Source: Ampelocalamus luodianensis (Eukaryota; Streptophyta; Magnoliopsida; Poales; Poaceae). From it: a stretch of DNA of 64,000 nt. A program made the position numbers and the translations under genes. The notes below the pieces were generated by a model that was given only the letters and a program-made list of their open reading frames with translations, was not told where the DNA came from and did not search any database. Each line of letters starts with the position of its first letter. Within the stretch, counting starts at the first letter, position 1. The DNA lies in the NCBI GenBank assembly GCA_036346255.1, contig JAYEVH010000166.1:62001-126000 (forward strand), read 5' to 3'. This document shows, in pieces, positions 47,178 through 58,084 of this stretch.

Positions 47178-47240
47178 ATGAATCTTGAAAGTTTGTTCAC
47201 TTGTCTGAGGAGCCGTTGTCCATCATTCCGAATGCTATGA
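47178..47240 (+). CDS. Upstream ORF (20 codons) overlapping the PGG gene start
   Basis: ATG 47178 opens a frame of 20 codons ending TGA 47238-47240. Its stop overlaps the PGG gene ATG 47237 in the arrangement ATGA, in a different frame. If the mRNA includes this region, the short ORF would be met first and could lower or condition translation of the main ORF through reinitiation. No protein function is implied. Confidence 0.45.
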   Translation: MNLESLFTCLRSRCPSFRML

Positions 47241-50200
47241 TGGAGGAGGGCTGCTCAAGCATGCAACCTCAGCTAGGGAATGATCATACGGTGGATGGCG
47301 GGCAGCCTGAGCCTGCCACCATTCCGATCAATAGCACCACTGGACTGCAACCAGTCAATGATCATCAGATGGCAGATGAAGCAGCCAACAGCGTAAAGGA
47401 GCAAGACGTCGAGACGGCCATCAGCATTAATGGGCAAGATTCTGGCAATGACCCCTCCAGCAGGCCAGCAGCAGTCAGTAGCCACAAATCCAGAATCATG
47501 GCTGATTTTGAGTTCTTGTGGAGGTTGCGGAAGTATTTGCTACTTCTGTCTGTCTTAGCTGTTAGTGTTACGTACAATGCTGGCTTGAGCCCACGGGGGG
47601 GATTTTGGACAGACAACAGACTCAACCACCATGCCGGTGATCCTCTCCTTCCAGTTGAATTTTTCCAACGATATGAAATATTCTTTTACTGCAATGCAAC
47701 AGCCTTTGCTGCTTCTCTGGTCTTAATCATCTTGCTTCTAAGTAGGGGAGTGTCCAGTCGGCATGTATGGCTTCGCTCGATCCAGATAACCATGATATTG
47801 GACCTTTTCAGTCTTATGGGGGCCTATGCTGCGGGGAGCTGCCGAGCACTAAGGTCTTCTGTTTACATACTGGTGCTTGTGTTTGCTGTTTTCCTCTATG
47901 TTTGGATTCATATCCTAGTATCCATAAGGATAGTTCCAAACAGGTTAAAGGAGAAGGTGCAGAATTTCCTACTACAGATTATAGGGAAGCTGCAAACAAT
48001 TTTGAATCCAGTCCTATCCATTTGCTATGTCTCTGACGAGCAAAGGACCAGCCAAAATGGACATGTCGGTGAGGAGCAAAGGAGCAGGCAAAATGAGAAA
48101 GAAGAAATCGAGGAGGCTCGCAAGTTCATATTGATGCTTACAACTTTTGCTGCTACTATCACATACCAAGCTGGGATGAGTCCACCTGGTGGCTTTTGGG
48201 CTGTAAATAAATATGGATACCGTCCAGCTACTTTTGTTCTTCGCAGGCACAACCGTATCCGCTTCAACATTTTCATTTGTTGCAATGACACTTCTTTTGT
48301 GGCATCTTTGGTCACCGTCATACTGCTTCTGAGCACAGAATTGAGCATGCATGGGATAAGGACTCAAGCGCTGTTTGTTTGTGTCATAGCTGACCTGCTT
48401 AGCCTAATTGGCGCTTATGCTGCAGGGTGCTGCAGGGATGTTGCAACATCGTTGTCTGTGGTATGCATAATTGTTGTAGTTTTTATCTGTGTTCTGATCC
48501 TTGTTATGTTCTTACAATCCACAACTGTAACAGTGTGGATCAATAAGGCTCTGAAACCAAGATTTGACAAATTTCTAAGTATGCTTTCGTGGCGACGGGG
48601 GAGGCGGCTATCTAATGCGAGACAAGATGACTCTCAGTCAACTTATAACCATGATTTATCAACTGCAGATGTGTTATCTGCATCAACCAATGATTTTAAT
48701 AGCATGGAAGACAGCATGTCCAATACTCAAAGTCAGTCTCATGATCAGAACGAGCAAGTTGCATCATCAGCAGGGGAAGAAGAATCTGCTGGCAGTCAAC
48801 AAGTTGCAATCCCCAAGGAACCATCTTCATCAAGTGACAGTGTGAAGTCCATCCAAGGTATTCTACCATTGAGGGGCTTGGGGGACAAAAATACAGCATC
48901 TGGTGAACTGAGGATAGCTGCTGATGATTCGATAAGGGAGGAATCCTCTGAGGTGCAACATATGGTAGCCAACAGCCATGGGGTGCAACATATGGTAGCC
49001 AACAGCCATGGAGATAGTGCAGAACAGCATGCTCCGCCAATGGCCAATCATCATGATGGTGCAGAGAATGACAACAGCAACTATGATCAAGCCAGACAGC
49101 ATCAAGAGATACGCAGTGATTACGGCAACAGAAATCCAAATGATGTTCGTCTGAAGAAGTCACGCAATCATGATGGTGCAGAGAATGACAACAGCAACGA
49201 TGATCAAGCCAGACAGCATCGAGAGATACGCAGTGATTACAGCAACAGAAATCCAAATGATGTTCGTCTGAAGAAGTCACGCACATACCTATTGCTTCTT
49301 GCAATTCTTGCAGTATCTTTGACATATCAAGCTGGTCTAAATCCACCAGGTGGCTTCTGGACATCAAATGCCAGTAATCACTCAGCTGGTGATCCCATCC
49401 TTGAGGACAATTACCATAAGCGATACCTTGCTTTCTTTTATTTCAATGCGACTGCCTTTGTAGCTTCCCTTGTCATGATCATTATGCTCCTGAACAGGAA
49501 GATGAGCAATAAGGCTATAAAACGCCGCGCACTACAAACAGCAATGATAACTGACTTACTTGCTCTATTGGGGGCTTTTGTTGTTGGGAGCTGCAGGGAG
49601 AAAACAAAGTCCATTTACATCTCGGTGGTGATATTTGTTGTTGTTGCATATGTTCCTCTTCATGTTTTGGTATCTACGCATGTAATTTCTGGACGGTGGA
49701 AAGGATGGGTTGCCAAGAAGCCAAAGGATGCACAGGCAGAATCACTTCAGACAAATAACAACTTAAGGGATGCTAAAGAGAAGGACTTGGAGCGGAGGCG
49801 TAATTTTCTCTTTATTCTTGCTATTCTAGCAGCAACTGTCACGTACCAAGCTGGCCTGAACCCTCCAGGAGGCATTTGGCCTGATGAGAACAGTAAGGGT
49901 GGCAAACCAGGCAATCCAGTTCTACAAGACAGCCATCCAAAGCGCTATGATGTTTTCTACTACTCGAACGCTGTCTCATTTGTGTCATCTGTGGCTATCA
50001 TCATACTGCTTGTAAATAGGGAATCATGTGAGCATGGAATCAAGTCATATGCACTGCGCGTGTGCTTGGTAGCGGGTTTGCTTGGCCTCCTGATTGCTTA
50101 TACTGCAGGGAGCTGCAGGAAAGTAAAATCAATAATTTATCTAATTATCATTGCTGCTGCAGTTCTCTTATGTCTTGTCATTCAAGTCCTTGTACTCTCA

Positions 50201-50824
50201 ACAAAAGATGCATTAAAAGGGCCACTGGCCTGGTTAAGGAGATGGTTGCAGAAGATTTTTCGGCTAAAACCAGATTCTGACATATCACTACAAAGTTTAG
50301 ATCAGGCAAACAGTGAAAGTAATGCAGCCGGGTCTGTACCTCCGAACTGTGAGAAGAAAAAAAAGAAGAGACACAAGTACTTGATGCTCCTCGCGATTCT
50401 TGCTGCATCCATTGCATACCAAGCTGGTCTGAACCCACCCGGTGGCTTTTGGTCCGACGACAGTTCAGATGGCCACAAGGCTGGCAACCCGGTCCTTAAG
50501 GACATACACTCCCGACGCTACATGGTATTCTTTGTCTTCAATTCCATCTCTTTCATGGCGTCTATTTCTGTAATCCTGCTTCTCCTGAGTAAATCTGTAA
50601 GAAAGAGGAACGTTCCGCTCAAAGCATTGCACCTCATCATGATACTGGACCTGTTGGCTCTGATGACATCTTATGCAGCTGGAAGCTGCAGGAAGGTCGT
50701 AACTTCAATATATGTCTTTGTGGTAGTATGTGGCATCATGGTGTACCTTTTGATTGTTATTATTTTGTCAAGTGGTATCGCAAAATGGCTGAAAGAAAGG
50801 AAAGGAAGGTGGCTTCCATGCTGA
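47237..50824 (+). CDS. Five-PGG-domain membrane protein, no ankyrin repeats seen
   Basis: Single open frame, about 1,195 residues. I chose ATG 47237 (the second ATG follows at once); the frame is open back to 47189 but has no ATG there. A hydrophilic N-terminus (about 1-95) precedes five PGG blocks, centred on GLSPRGGFW (about 118), GMSPPGGFW (314), GLNPPGGFW (700), GLNPPGGIW (874) and GLNPPGGFW (1065). Each block has about four hydrophobic segments: one before PGG, FF/FYxNxxxFxxSL...LLL, LLxLxxAYxAGSCR, and a last Val/Ile-rich helix. That gives about 20 membrane spans. Blocks 2 and 3 are separated by a roughly 245-residue Ser/Gln/Asn-rich linker with tandem repeats. PGG domains usually follow ankyrin repeats in plant ACD6-like proteins linked to defence; none are visible here. 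The function is unknown. Coding is intact, so it is probably a real gene. Confidence 0.93.
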   Translation: MMEEGCSSMQPQLGNDHTVDGGQPEPATIPINSTTGLQPVNDHQMADEAANSVKEQDVETAISINGQDSGNDPSSRPAAVSSHKSRIMADFEFLWRLRKYLLLLSVLAVSVTYNAGLSPRGGFWTDNRLNHHAGDPLLPVEFFQRYEIFFYCNATAFAASLVLIILLLSRGVSSRHVWLRSIQITMILDLFSLMGAYAAGSCRALRSSVYILVLVFAVFLYVWIHILVSIRIVPNRLKEKVQNFLLQIIGKLQTILNPVLSICYVSDEQRTSQNGHVGEEQRSRQNEKEEIEEARKFILMLTTFAATITYQAGMSPPGGFWAVNKYGYRPATFVLRRHNRIRFNIFICCNDTSFVASLVTVILLLSTELSMHGIRTQALFVCVIADLLSLIGAYAAGCCRDVATSLSVVCIIVVVFICVLILVMFLQSTTVTVWINKALKPRFDKFLSMLSWRRGRRLSNARQDDSQSTYNHDLSTADVLSASTNDFNSMEDSMSNTQSQSHDQNEQVASSAGEEESAGSQQVAIPKEPSSSSDSVKSIQGILPLRGLGDKNTASGELRIAADDSIREESSEVQHMVANSHGVQHMVANSHGDSAEQHAPPMANHHDGAENDNSNYDQARQHQEIRSDYGNRNPNDVRLKKSRNHDGAENDNSNDDQARQHREIRSDYSNRNPNDVRLKKSRTYLLLLAILAVSLTYQAGLNPPGGFWTSNASNHSAGDPILEDNYHKRYLAFFYFNATAFVASLVMIIMLLNRKMSNKAIKRRALQTAMITDLLALLGAFVVGSCREKTKSIYISVVIFVVVAYVPLHVLVSTHVISGRWKGWVAKKPKDAQAESLQTNNNLRDAKEKDLERRRNFLFILAILAATVTYQAGLNPPGGIWPDENSKGGKPGNPVLQDSHPKRYDVFYYSNAVSFVSSVAIIILLVNRESCEHGIKSYALRVCLVAGLLGLLIAYTAGSCRKVKSIIYLIIIAAAVLLCLVIQVLVLSTKDALKGPLAWLRRWLQKIFRLKPDSDISLQSLDQANSESNAAGSVPPNCEKKKKKRHKYLMLLAILAASIAYQAGLNPPGGFWSDDSSDGHKAGNPVLKDIHSRRYMVFFVFNSISFMASISVILLLLSKSVRKRNVPLKALHLIMILDLLALMTSYAAGSCRKVVTSIYVFVVVCGIMVYLLIVIILSSGIAKWLKERKGRWLPC
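48952..49011 (+). repeat. 30-bp in-frame tandem duplication in the PGG gene
   Basis: Two adjacent copies of a unit encoding VQHMVANSHG in the hydrophilic linker. The copies are essentially identical, so the duplication is recent. Confidence 0.85.
49052..49283 (+). repeat. 117-bp in-frame tandem duplication in the PGG gene
   Basis: Two copies with a period of 117 bp (39 codons). Each encodes HDGAENDNSN followed by DQARQH, EIRSDY, NRNPNDVRLKKSR. A few substitutions separate them. The second copy leads straight into the third PGG block. Confidence 0.9.
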
Positions 50825-52400
50825 AGATGTCCTAGCCATATTACTGCAACACACACACTGGCACCTGAACGGAATGTTTTAATATCTTTGTTTATTCACC
50901 ATTGTGTTGTCTTTTGAACTTTAAATGAAAACCATAAGTGTTTGAGTTGTATTTTGAGCATTTTGCCTTCTGTTCAGGATAAGAACGGTGATATTCTTCG
51001 TTCTTGAACAAATATTCAGCATTGTTCAATCAGGAGAAAAGCATGTAGACTGCAGTAAATTATCTCTGTACAGTAGATGTAGTTGACTTCACCTATGATG
51101 GAACTATGAGCAGGTTGTGGAGGTTGAAGCTGCTTAGATTTCTGTCTTCTCTGAAGCGGGTTGGTTTGATGATGAAAGCTTGGAACTCTTCATTTTGTTT
51201 TCCTTGTATAGAATTCAAGTAGCGTGCACGCAGAGGCCAATGAGTTGAACAATTTTGCATGATCTGGTTTGCAGAAACATCTCCTGATTTTATCAGTCAA
51301 AGGAATTTTCTTGATCCTTTTATTGGTGCACATCCCAGTAGAAAGGGCAATCGATATGTATATTGAGAAGAATGGCATCACCAGATTCTGCAATTGGTGA
51401 TAAGATCTCCCTTTCCATCTATTCCATTATAATTAAGCTCTGTTTTTTAGTAAGAACATAGGGTATGTAGCATCAAACTAGGGAAAATAACTGAATTTTG
51501 TTTGAGTGGACGCAGCCTTCAATGGCTGTTCAACCATTTTTTGTTTTGAATTGTAGCTTTTATATGTTGCATTAGCCTTATAACAAATAATAAGTTGAGG
51601 GGACATTGTCTCCGATCTGGTTAACCTGGCTTTTTTCCAGAAAAGTTATGCGGTCATCACCTGTGCAAAAGAGCAGGGTTACTACTTAGAAGCTTGATTG
51701 CATCTTTCATGATTAATGCCCTTTTTCTATATATACATGTAAAGGCTATATATGTGGGACCAAACCCAAACTATTCCTAATACATATACATTAACAAGTA
51801 TGTGTACGATTCTTGTAATACTGTCTTGCTATTATTAGAGATCCAACCTGTTTCTGTAGCTGTTAGTGAAGCATTATGAAGCTTTTGTAATGCCTAAGAA
51901 GTTCTATGCAGAGCTGGTATGTTAAAACAGCATATTTCTATTGTGTAGTTATGCACAGAAGGAACTTGCTACAGTAGCACATTTGCTTGCAAAATCATTG
52001 ACGCCTCTAGTTTGCAAACAGATTTTATAATTTCTTGAAGTACATAGATGGAAAGTGCAAATGCACAAAATTAGTTCTGAATCCTACGCCCTGAATAATT
52101 TTTTATCCTCTGAATGGTACTCCTTTTTGGAAGGTATATGGCAAATATTCTGTTGCCATTGTTTATAGTGCTATTTCAGATCAGAGAATGTATAGGACCG
52201 CAGCTATGTCGACTTTCAACATTTTTCCATGGTTACTTTTTCTGAGACTTCTCCTCTATTCTTGTTCATTGATATTTTTTTCTGCTCCAGGGCCTTATGA
52301 AGCTCTCTAATCCCAAACATACTAGGATCTCTGAGGGAAAATGCAAATAAAAAGAATATGGAGAAGTCATTAATGATGCGGATGCCCACAACGCTTATTA
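50825..52400 (+). other. Downstream flank of the PGG gene, 3' UTR probably at its start
   Basis: The stop is TGA 50822-50824. AT-rich sequence follows with no second coding region recognised. The first few hundred bases are the natural place for the 3' UTR, but no clear polyadenylation signal could be fixed. Confidence 0.4.
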
Positions 52401-55400
52401 GGTAAAGAGTGGCGCATCACCAGAACCAAGATGTGACTGTCTTTGAATTCCCTCGCATAGATAACGGTTTTTTCTGGTTGTCTCTTTTTAACATGCTCTT
52501 TGCTGAGAACGTCGAAACAAATCTGAAACTGGCTTGGTCATATATAATGGCATGTCTTGTTCTGAAGGATGCTACCTTAGTGTTCCATCTGCGTTGCACA
52601 TGTTCGCCCTGACACAGCTTGGTGAGCAACTTATTCAGTGGAACCACCTCCGGAGTTACTGCAGTGCTAACATATTGAAGTGCTTCGATGGTGCCATCAA
52701 GAACAGTAAGGAACTCCTATGCATATTCTTGTGTAGGTTCTGTAGGGTTCACAACATCCAATTCCTTCGAAGCAATTTGTAGTACAAGGTTGGCATGACC
52801 TCATTGGTGGTGGTGGTGCCTTTAGGAGATTAGAGTACTTGTTTCTCAAAACCTTTACTTTTGACGGGATCCCTGTGATGATAGGGTGTCACAAGATTAG
52901 CTATGCTAATTGCAAACCATTGACCTAGCTAGAGCTCCAAAACAAAACATTGAATGGTTCATGTAGTCCAATCTCGAGTGGTTCCATAAATCATAGTGCA
53001 ATTTAATGTTGGAAATTGCAACTGTAGGGACACAAAACTGATCTACTGACTACTGAGGCATAAGTAGTGAGAGAGTTCGAGGCCACGCATAGCAGGGACA
53101 TCTGAGCATGTGTGTGGCTGCCCTACAGCACAAGCTGCGAGCAGAAGACACTCATGATAGGATTAATTGTAGGGAGATCTAGTAGGCATTAGCGCATTGC
53201 TAATGTGCAATATTTTGCTTCAATACATCTCTACATGTAGAATTTTTTTAAGTCTCAGTCTCTACAAGTAGAAAAAAAAAATCAATAAAGCTAGCTCACT
53301 CTGGTTCATGAGCATGTCCCAATATCCACATTCATTGGATGCAAACAAAAGTCATACTGTTGATTTGTACAGCAACGCTAGAAGCTATATGTGTAAACAC
53401 ACTCACCAAGTAATTAAATAAGGTATTCGTATCCAGCACGTGTTCTTTGGGCAAATTAGCAGATGGACACATTGGATGCCTTTGCATTGCATTATCCTAC
53501 AGAAAAAAATTTCAGGCTTTGAAGGTCCCCCACATTAATCTTTGTTTCAGCCGACTCCCAAAGGCAGTTGTGTGGTGTCACATGCATGCATGGCTGGTTT
53601 ATTCTTCTAAAAAATATGTAATCTTCACAGACACAGGGTACAGTTACAGACAAAAGAGCCAGACAGATGCTAGTGTGCTAGAGTCCAAATTTTCTGATAG
53701 CAATATCTGATATATGACACAACGTAAATTAAGAAGAAAACATATCATCTATAATCAAACGGATTCGTATCATCTACCATTCTATTGAATGGCGTAGGGT
53801 TCAGGAAAGTTGAGACACCGAGATGTGCTCAAAACTTCTCGCCCACCGCGATCTCCATCGCCAAGAGGCATGATGCTCCAGCTGTTTCTTCCAAATGCAT
53901 GGGGTTAATTTAACTCGAGGTGAGCCATGGGCATGATTTGCGAGACGATGTAAGCTGAGAGGATGCAGATGTGGGGCAACTCTGAGATAGGTATCCTTGA
54001 TGGGCTCCGACGAGGACCATGACCCTACACACTAACTGTAGGAGGCTGCTGCCATGATACTGCCCTCCATGATTATGATGTCGAACCTGCATGGCACATT
54101 GGCCCTACTCTTCTTCTTTTTTACGTAAAAAAGTAGAGAACTCTTTACTTTACTATTATTATATTGAAAGGTTGTCAAAGAGTATTACAATGCTAACGAC
54201 GACGTTAAAAGATCTTGAACAAATAAAATCAATCAAAATGGACGAAATCGTACAAAAAAACTGGCGCAACTCTAGCCCATTAGGTCCAACTCAATGGACC
54301 ATGGCTATATTGAAAACTGAAGCTCGTATTGGCCGCTGCAGGTAGGCCACCCCGAGTGCCGATTGGTTGGACGGGGCCACCTGCAGTGCCTCTTGTGGAT
54401 TGCGAGCCGCGAACTGCGTAAGAATGAGATTTGTTCGTGCGCGTAGCAGTGGTCTTCTTTTCTTTGTGGGCTCGCGTCTTTTAATCGGATGGACATGCCC
54501 TGCATACTTGCCTTCCACATGATATATTCTGCGTATACGGCGATAAATATTTCTGCATTGATGGTTGCTGGAATGGCAAGCGAGCGCACAGCACGCAGAG
54601 CGCGCGAATCCAAATTTTCAGTCTAACTAACACACATTTATGAATGCAATAACAATGCAGTTTCAAAATTGGATCTCTTACTGTATCTCCGCAGTTTCAA
54701 AATTGGCACTAGTGCGAATTTTCATTACGTTTGAAGTCAATATCGTACCAGATGTTATATCGGTTTGGTTCTTGGAATGGTACGTTCTGGTACCGGTCTA
54801 TGCCGGCGTAATGTTTCGGATTTAATATAATAATACAAGTATATATATTTATAAGTATATATTGTTTAATTATATGCACACCAAATATCAACAAGTAAAA
54901 CATAGGCAATTAGGTAGGAGCCGATTAGTGAATAACAATTTCTAGTCCAAGCACATGCTAATATGGTTACATAGACATACAATAATTTAAATATCCAGCT
55001 AATTAAAAGTCTTCCACATCAAAATCCATCACCCGCACACCCAAGTTTAATAGTTCAACTACAACCGCCAAAATAGTTTACAATCTAAGCTCATAACGAG
55101 CTAACGAGCGGCTCAGCTCAACCCATAATTTTACAAGTCGAGCTCGAGCAGCTCGCGAGCTTCGAGCTTTTCTACCAGCCTTGCGACCAGGTATGTCTAT
55201 CTTGTTTACATGTATAACATACTATTTCAACATTTTCATCTTGTTTACATGCATAACGTACAGTTCCACATGTTGTACACCCCTTTGGGACGAGGAGCTA
55301 GTGTCGCACGAGAGAGCACAGACTGTGGACTACGACATCGACAATGAGTGGGCGCTACGTCGAAAGGGCGATGGACCTTCGCACAGTGAGAGCACTCTAA

Positions 55401-56980
55401 GCCAGGTCTCCGCTGGGGCTTCTCAACTGCACGGTGTGCCCTGAGCGAGCCAGCTGACGCAGCCTCCCGTGACACCCGTGTAGGCTACTTGTGGCGGTAG
55501 GGTACCTCGGTCACTAGAGCCTTTAACGTACTCGCACCAGTGCCCGCAGCCGGCTCACCGGGTGAGGCCAGGGGCCACACGTGGGGCACGCCCCAACAGG
55601 GCCTGCGAATAGATGTATCAGTACTATTATGTAAATATTATTTTGTGTACGACTTACATTATGCTAGTTTCGTGTTTACGATAGTATTTGTCCTTATTGT
55701 GTGTACAAGAAATCATGTGAGGGAGTTAGCATCGTGACACCCCACACCACCCTACTTCTAGCTTTTTCGTATGCGAAATGACCACACCCTCATTCTCAAG
55801 TCATTCTCTCTCTAATATTTCGTTCTGTACTCTCAAATAAATCGGTTCAACAAAGGACAATTGCATTAGAAAATGACACTTCAATACTTTTATTATTGCA
55901 TCGTCAAAGGGGCTATTTTTGTTATTGCGCTGACAAAATCACATTCCAAATATATTTGGTCAGACTGAAACTCCTAAATTATTCTTTACTTTATATTTAC
56001 TTATCTTTTCGAAAATTATCGGTTGCGCGGACACTTAAAGATATTACCAAAATATAAATATAATTTAATTTTAATTTCGACCTCATGTCGCTATTTGAAT
56101 TAGCGACAGGCACCTGTCGACAGGGATCCTGTCGCCAATTCAAATGATGACATGACTGTTTCGTGGTGACAGGGCTACTGTCGCTATTTTAAATGACGAT
56201 TGGGCTAGTAGCCAATTTCTGAAAAAAGACTTTTTTTTGGTAAATCTTTATTAAAATAATATTATTTAAGAAAATTATAAAAATCCGACATGTAGCCTGG
56301 GAAACTCTGGCCATGTCCAGCCAAATTTGTCTAGGCACAGACTACACCAGACTCCCAGAGCCTCTGCATGCCAGCACCTGATAAAAATTTTACGTCTGCT
56401 ATTATTCGCTGTTTTTACCCAAGCTCCAAATAATGAAAGAACAACTGAATTCCAGTTGAGCATCGTTTTTTAATACAAAAGTCAGGGAGTAACCACTAAA
56501 CACCGTGCCATTACTCGAGACTCAGCTTAAATCCCGCGCGTGCAAATACATATATTCATATTTCAAAATAGAGTTGCTATCAATTTATCAATGCACAATT
56601 CTTAACACCAATAAGTTGCATTTGTTATACAATTGCAACATCTCTCGTAGAAATTTGATTAACATGCACCATTATAATTAGATTGCACTAACTAAATGAC
56701 GTAGATTCTTCGTGGTTCTCTAGATTAATTAGATAATTAATTCATGTTTTTTTCTGATTATTGTCCTGGATTTTCTAGCTCATTGTTTATAAACTAGCCG
56801 AATTTCCTTCGCAATTGCGCGGCTAGATCCCACAACATGTATTTATATAGCTATATTTGTTATATAACTCTAAAATCTATTTATGATTAATCTACACCGT
56901 TATAACTGGCATCATCAAAATAAGCGGTATAGATCTTTCTATTTTTCTATCGATTAATAAGATAATTTCTAGATTTTTTT
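52401..56980. other. Unassigned intergenic sequence
   Basis: No gene supported. Points noted: an 18-bp palindrome cttttttacgtaaaaaag at about 54116-54133; a gagctcgagc/gagctcgcgagc-rich patch at 55095-55170 resembling hAT ends; a repeated phrase (catcttgtttacatg.ataac) at about 55188 and 55237; and a patch at 56085-56215 with several gcgaca/tgtcgc motifs in both orientations. The longest small frames (about 100 codons) show no recognisable family. Confidence 0.4.
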
Positions 56981-57000
56981 TTTTTGGATTTCTGTGAAAT

Positions 57001-57190
57001 TTCTTGCCCTCAAAACGAAGGAGATTCATTCGATCTCAAGTTATTTTCTTGCCCTCAAAATGAAGGAGATGCATTCCATCTCACCCGTTATTTTCTTGCC
57101 CTCAAAACTATGGAGATGCATTTGATCTCACCACTTCTTTACTTTTTTCTTATCATGGTATTTTAAAGCCCTCAAAAGTAAAGAAGTTGT
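57001..57190. repeat. 45-48-bp tandem repeat
   Basis: Units like ttcttgccctcaaaacgaag...gatctca start at 57001, 57046 and 57093, with a fourth degenerate one (ccctcaaaagtaaagaag...aatctcacacgtt) by 57169. Confidence 0.8.
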
Positions 57191-57459
57191 CTTTAATCTC
57201 ACACGTTGTTCCTTGGCAGTTGTGTTGTATATGTTGCATGCCACAACAATGTGGGAGCTGTGTTTGTTTATATGATATGTCTGGTAGCAGTTACGTGTTG
57301 CGCCCCTCCCACACACCAACAGAAAGGCATATATATTATAGGCTACTAATTATTCCTCAAGATTCAAGACTAAAATAGAAAGGGGGTAAGACTGTGAGAC
57401 GAATTGGCCATACAGATAGGGATCCATGGCTCCAGGCGAGGAGGGAGCAGTGGCAGCAG

Positions 57460-57760
57460 GCGGTCGTTTAGATCAGGCAGCTTTGGAGGAGATCCAGGCA
57501 GGGCTAGAGCAGGGGTGACTGGTGGCCTCGCCTAGGTGGAGGAGGAGGAGATCCAGGCAAGTGTGGGAGCAGGAGCAACCGACGGTCTCATCCAGGTGAC
57601 AGAGGAGAAAAGGCGGGGGCGGGAGCACGGGCGCCCGGCGGCCACACCTATGTGGCGGAGGAGATCAGGCGGGGCGGGAGCAGGGGCACGCCTGGCGGCC
57701 TCGCCTAGGCGGCGATGGAGATCTTGGTGGAGACGAAGGAGATCCAAGAGAGGTGAGAGG
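57460..57760. repeat. 57-60-bp purine-rich minisatellite
   Basis: Imperfect units of the form ggtggcctcgcctaggtgg...gaggagatccaggc...gggagcaggg recur at about 57521, 57581, 57637 and 57694, with a degenerate earlier unit near 57464. They produce overlapping Arg/Gly-rich and Pro/Leu-rich frames on both strands, which are not accepted as genes. Confidence 0.7.
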
Positions 57761-57810
57761 AGCAGCCGGTGGGGTGGAAGATCGACGAGGCAGAGGTAGA
57801 CGGTGGTCAG

Positions 57811-58084
57811 TGTTAAAAAACTATAGGTTCGGTCATGAAGTCGGTCTATGTATGGGCTCTCCATCCCAAACCTTAGCAGAGTCTTTAGCCTGTAAATAGA
57901 GGGTACTATTCACTGTAAATGATTGATCGTTGAATGAAGGAATAAAGAGAAGCAAGAAGTCCCCCTACCTCTCTGTGTTCAATCTCTTATTCTGTTCTTG
58001 TTATTCATGCATTGTTCTTACGATTCTACGCTTGTCTACGAGGTAATCGCCGATGACCGACTCACCAAATGCGGTTCCTTAACA
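57811..58084 (+). repeat. Probable LTR of a copia-like element, 274 bp
   Basis: It starts TGTTAAAAAACTATAGG and ends GGTTCCTTAACA. It contains a promoter/terminator-like stretch (cctgtaaatagaggg, aataaagag) and is followed by cgttatcggcac, a phrase commonly found just inside copia LTRs. No second copy is seen in the window. Confidence 0.55.

Noticed and set aside
47201..47236. Start of the PGG protein at TTG 47201
   Set aside because: TTG is unlikely as a plant start; the first in-frame ATG is 47237.
52405..52950. Possible leucine-rich-repeat (NLR) gene remnant
   Set aside because: A few suggestive words (FRRLEYLFLKTF) but no repeat pattern or frame that continues.
53750..54092. Possible exon on minus (MEGSIMAAASYS, about 100 codons)
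   Set aside because: One frame is partly open, but I recognise no family and it contains stops.
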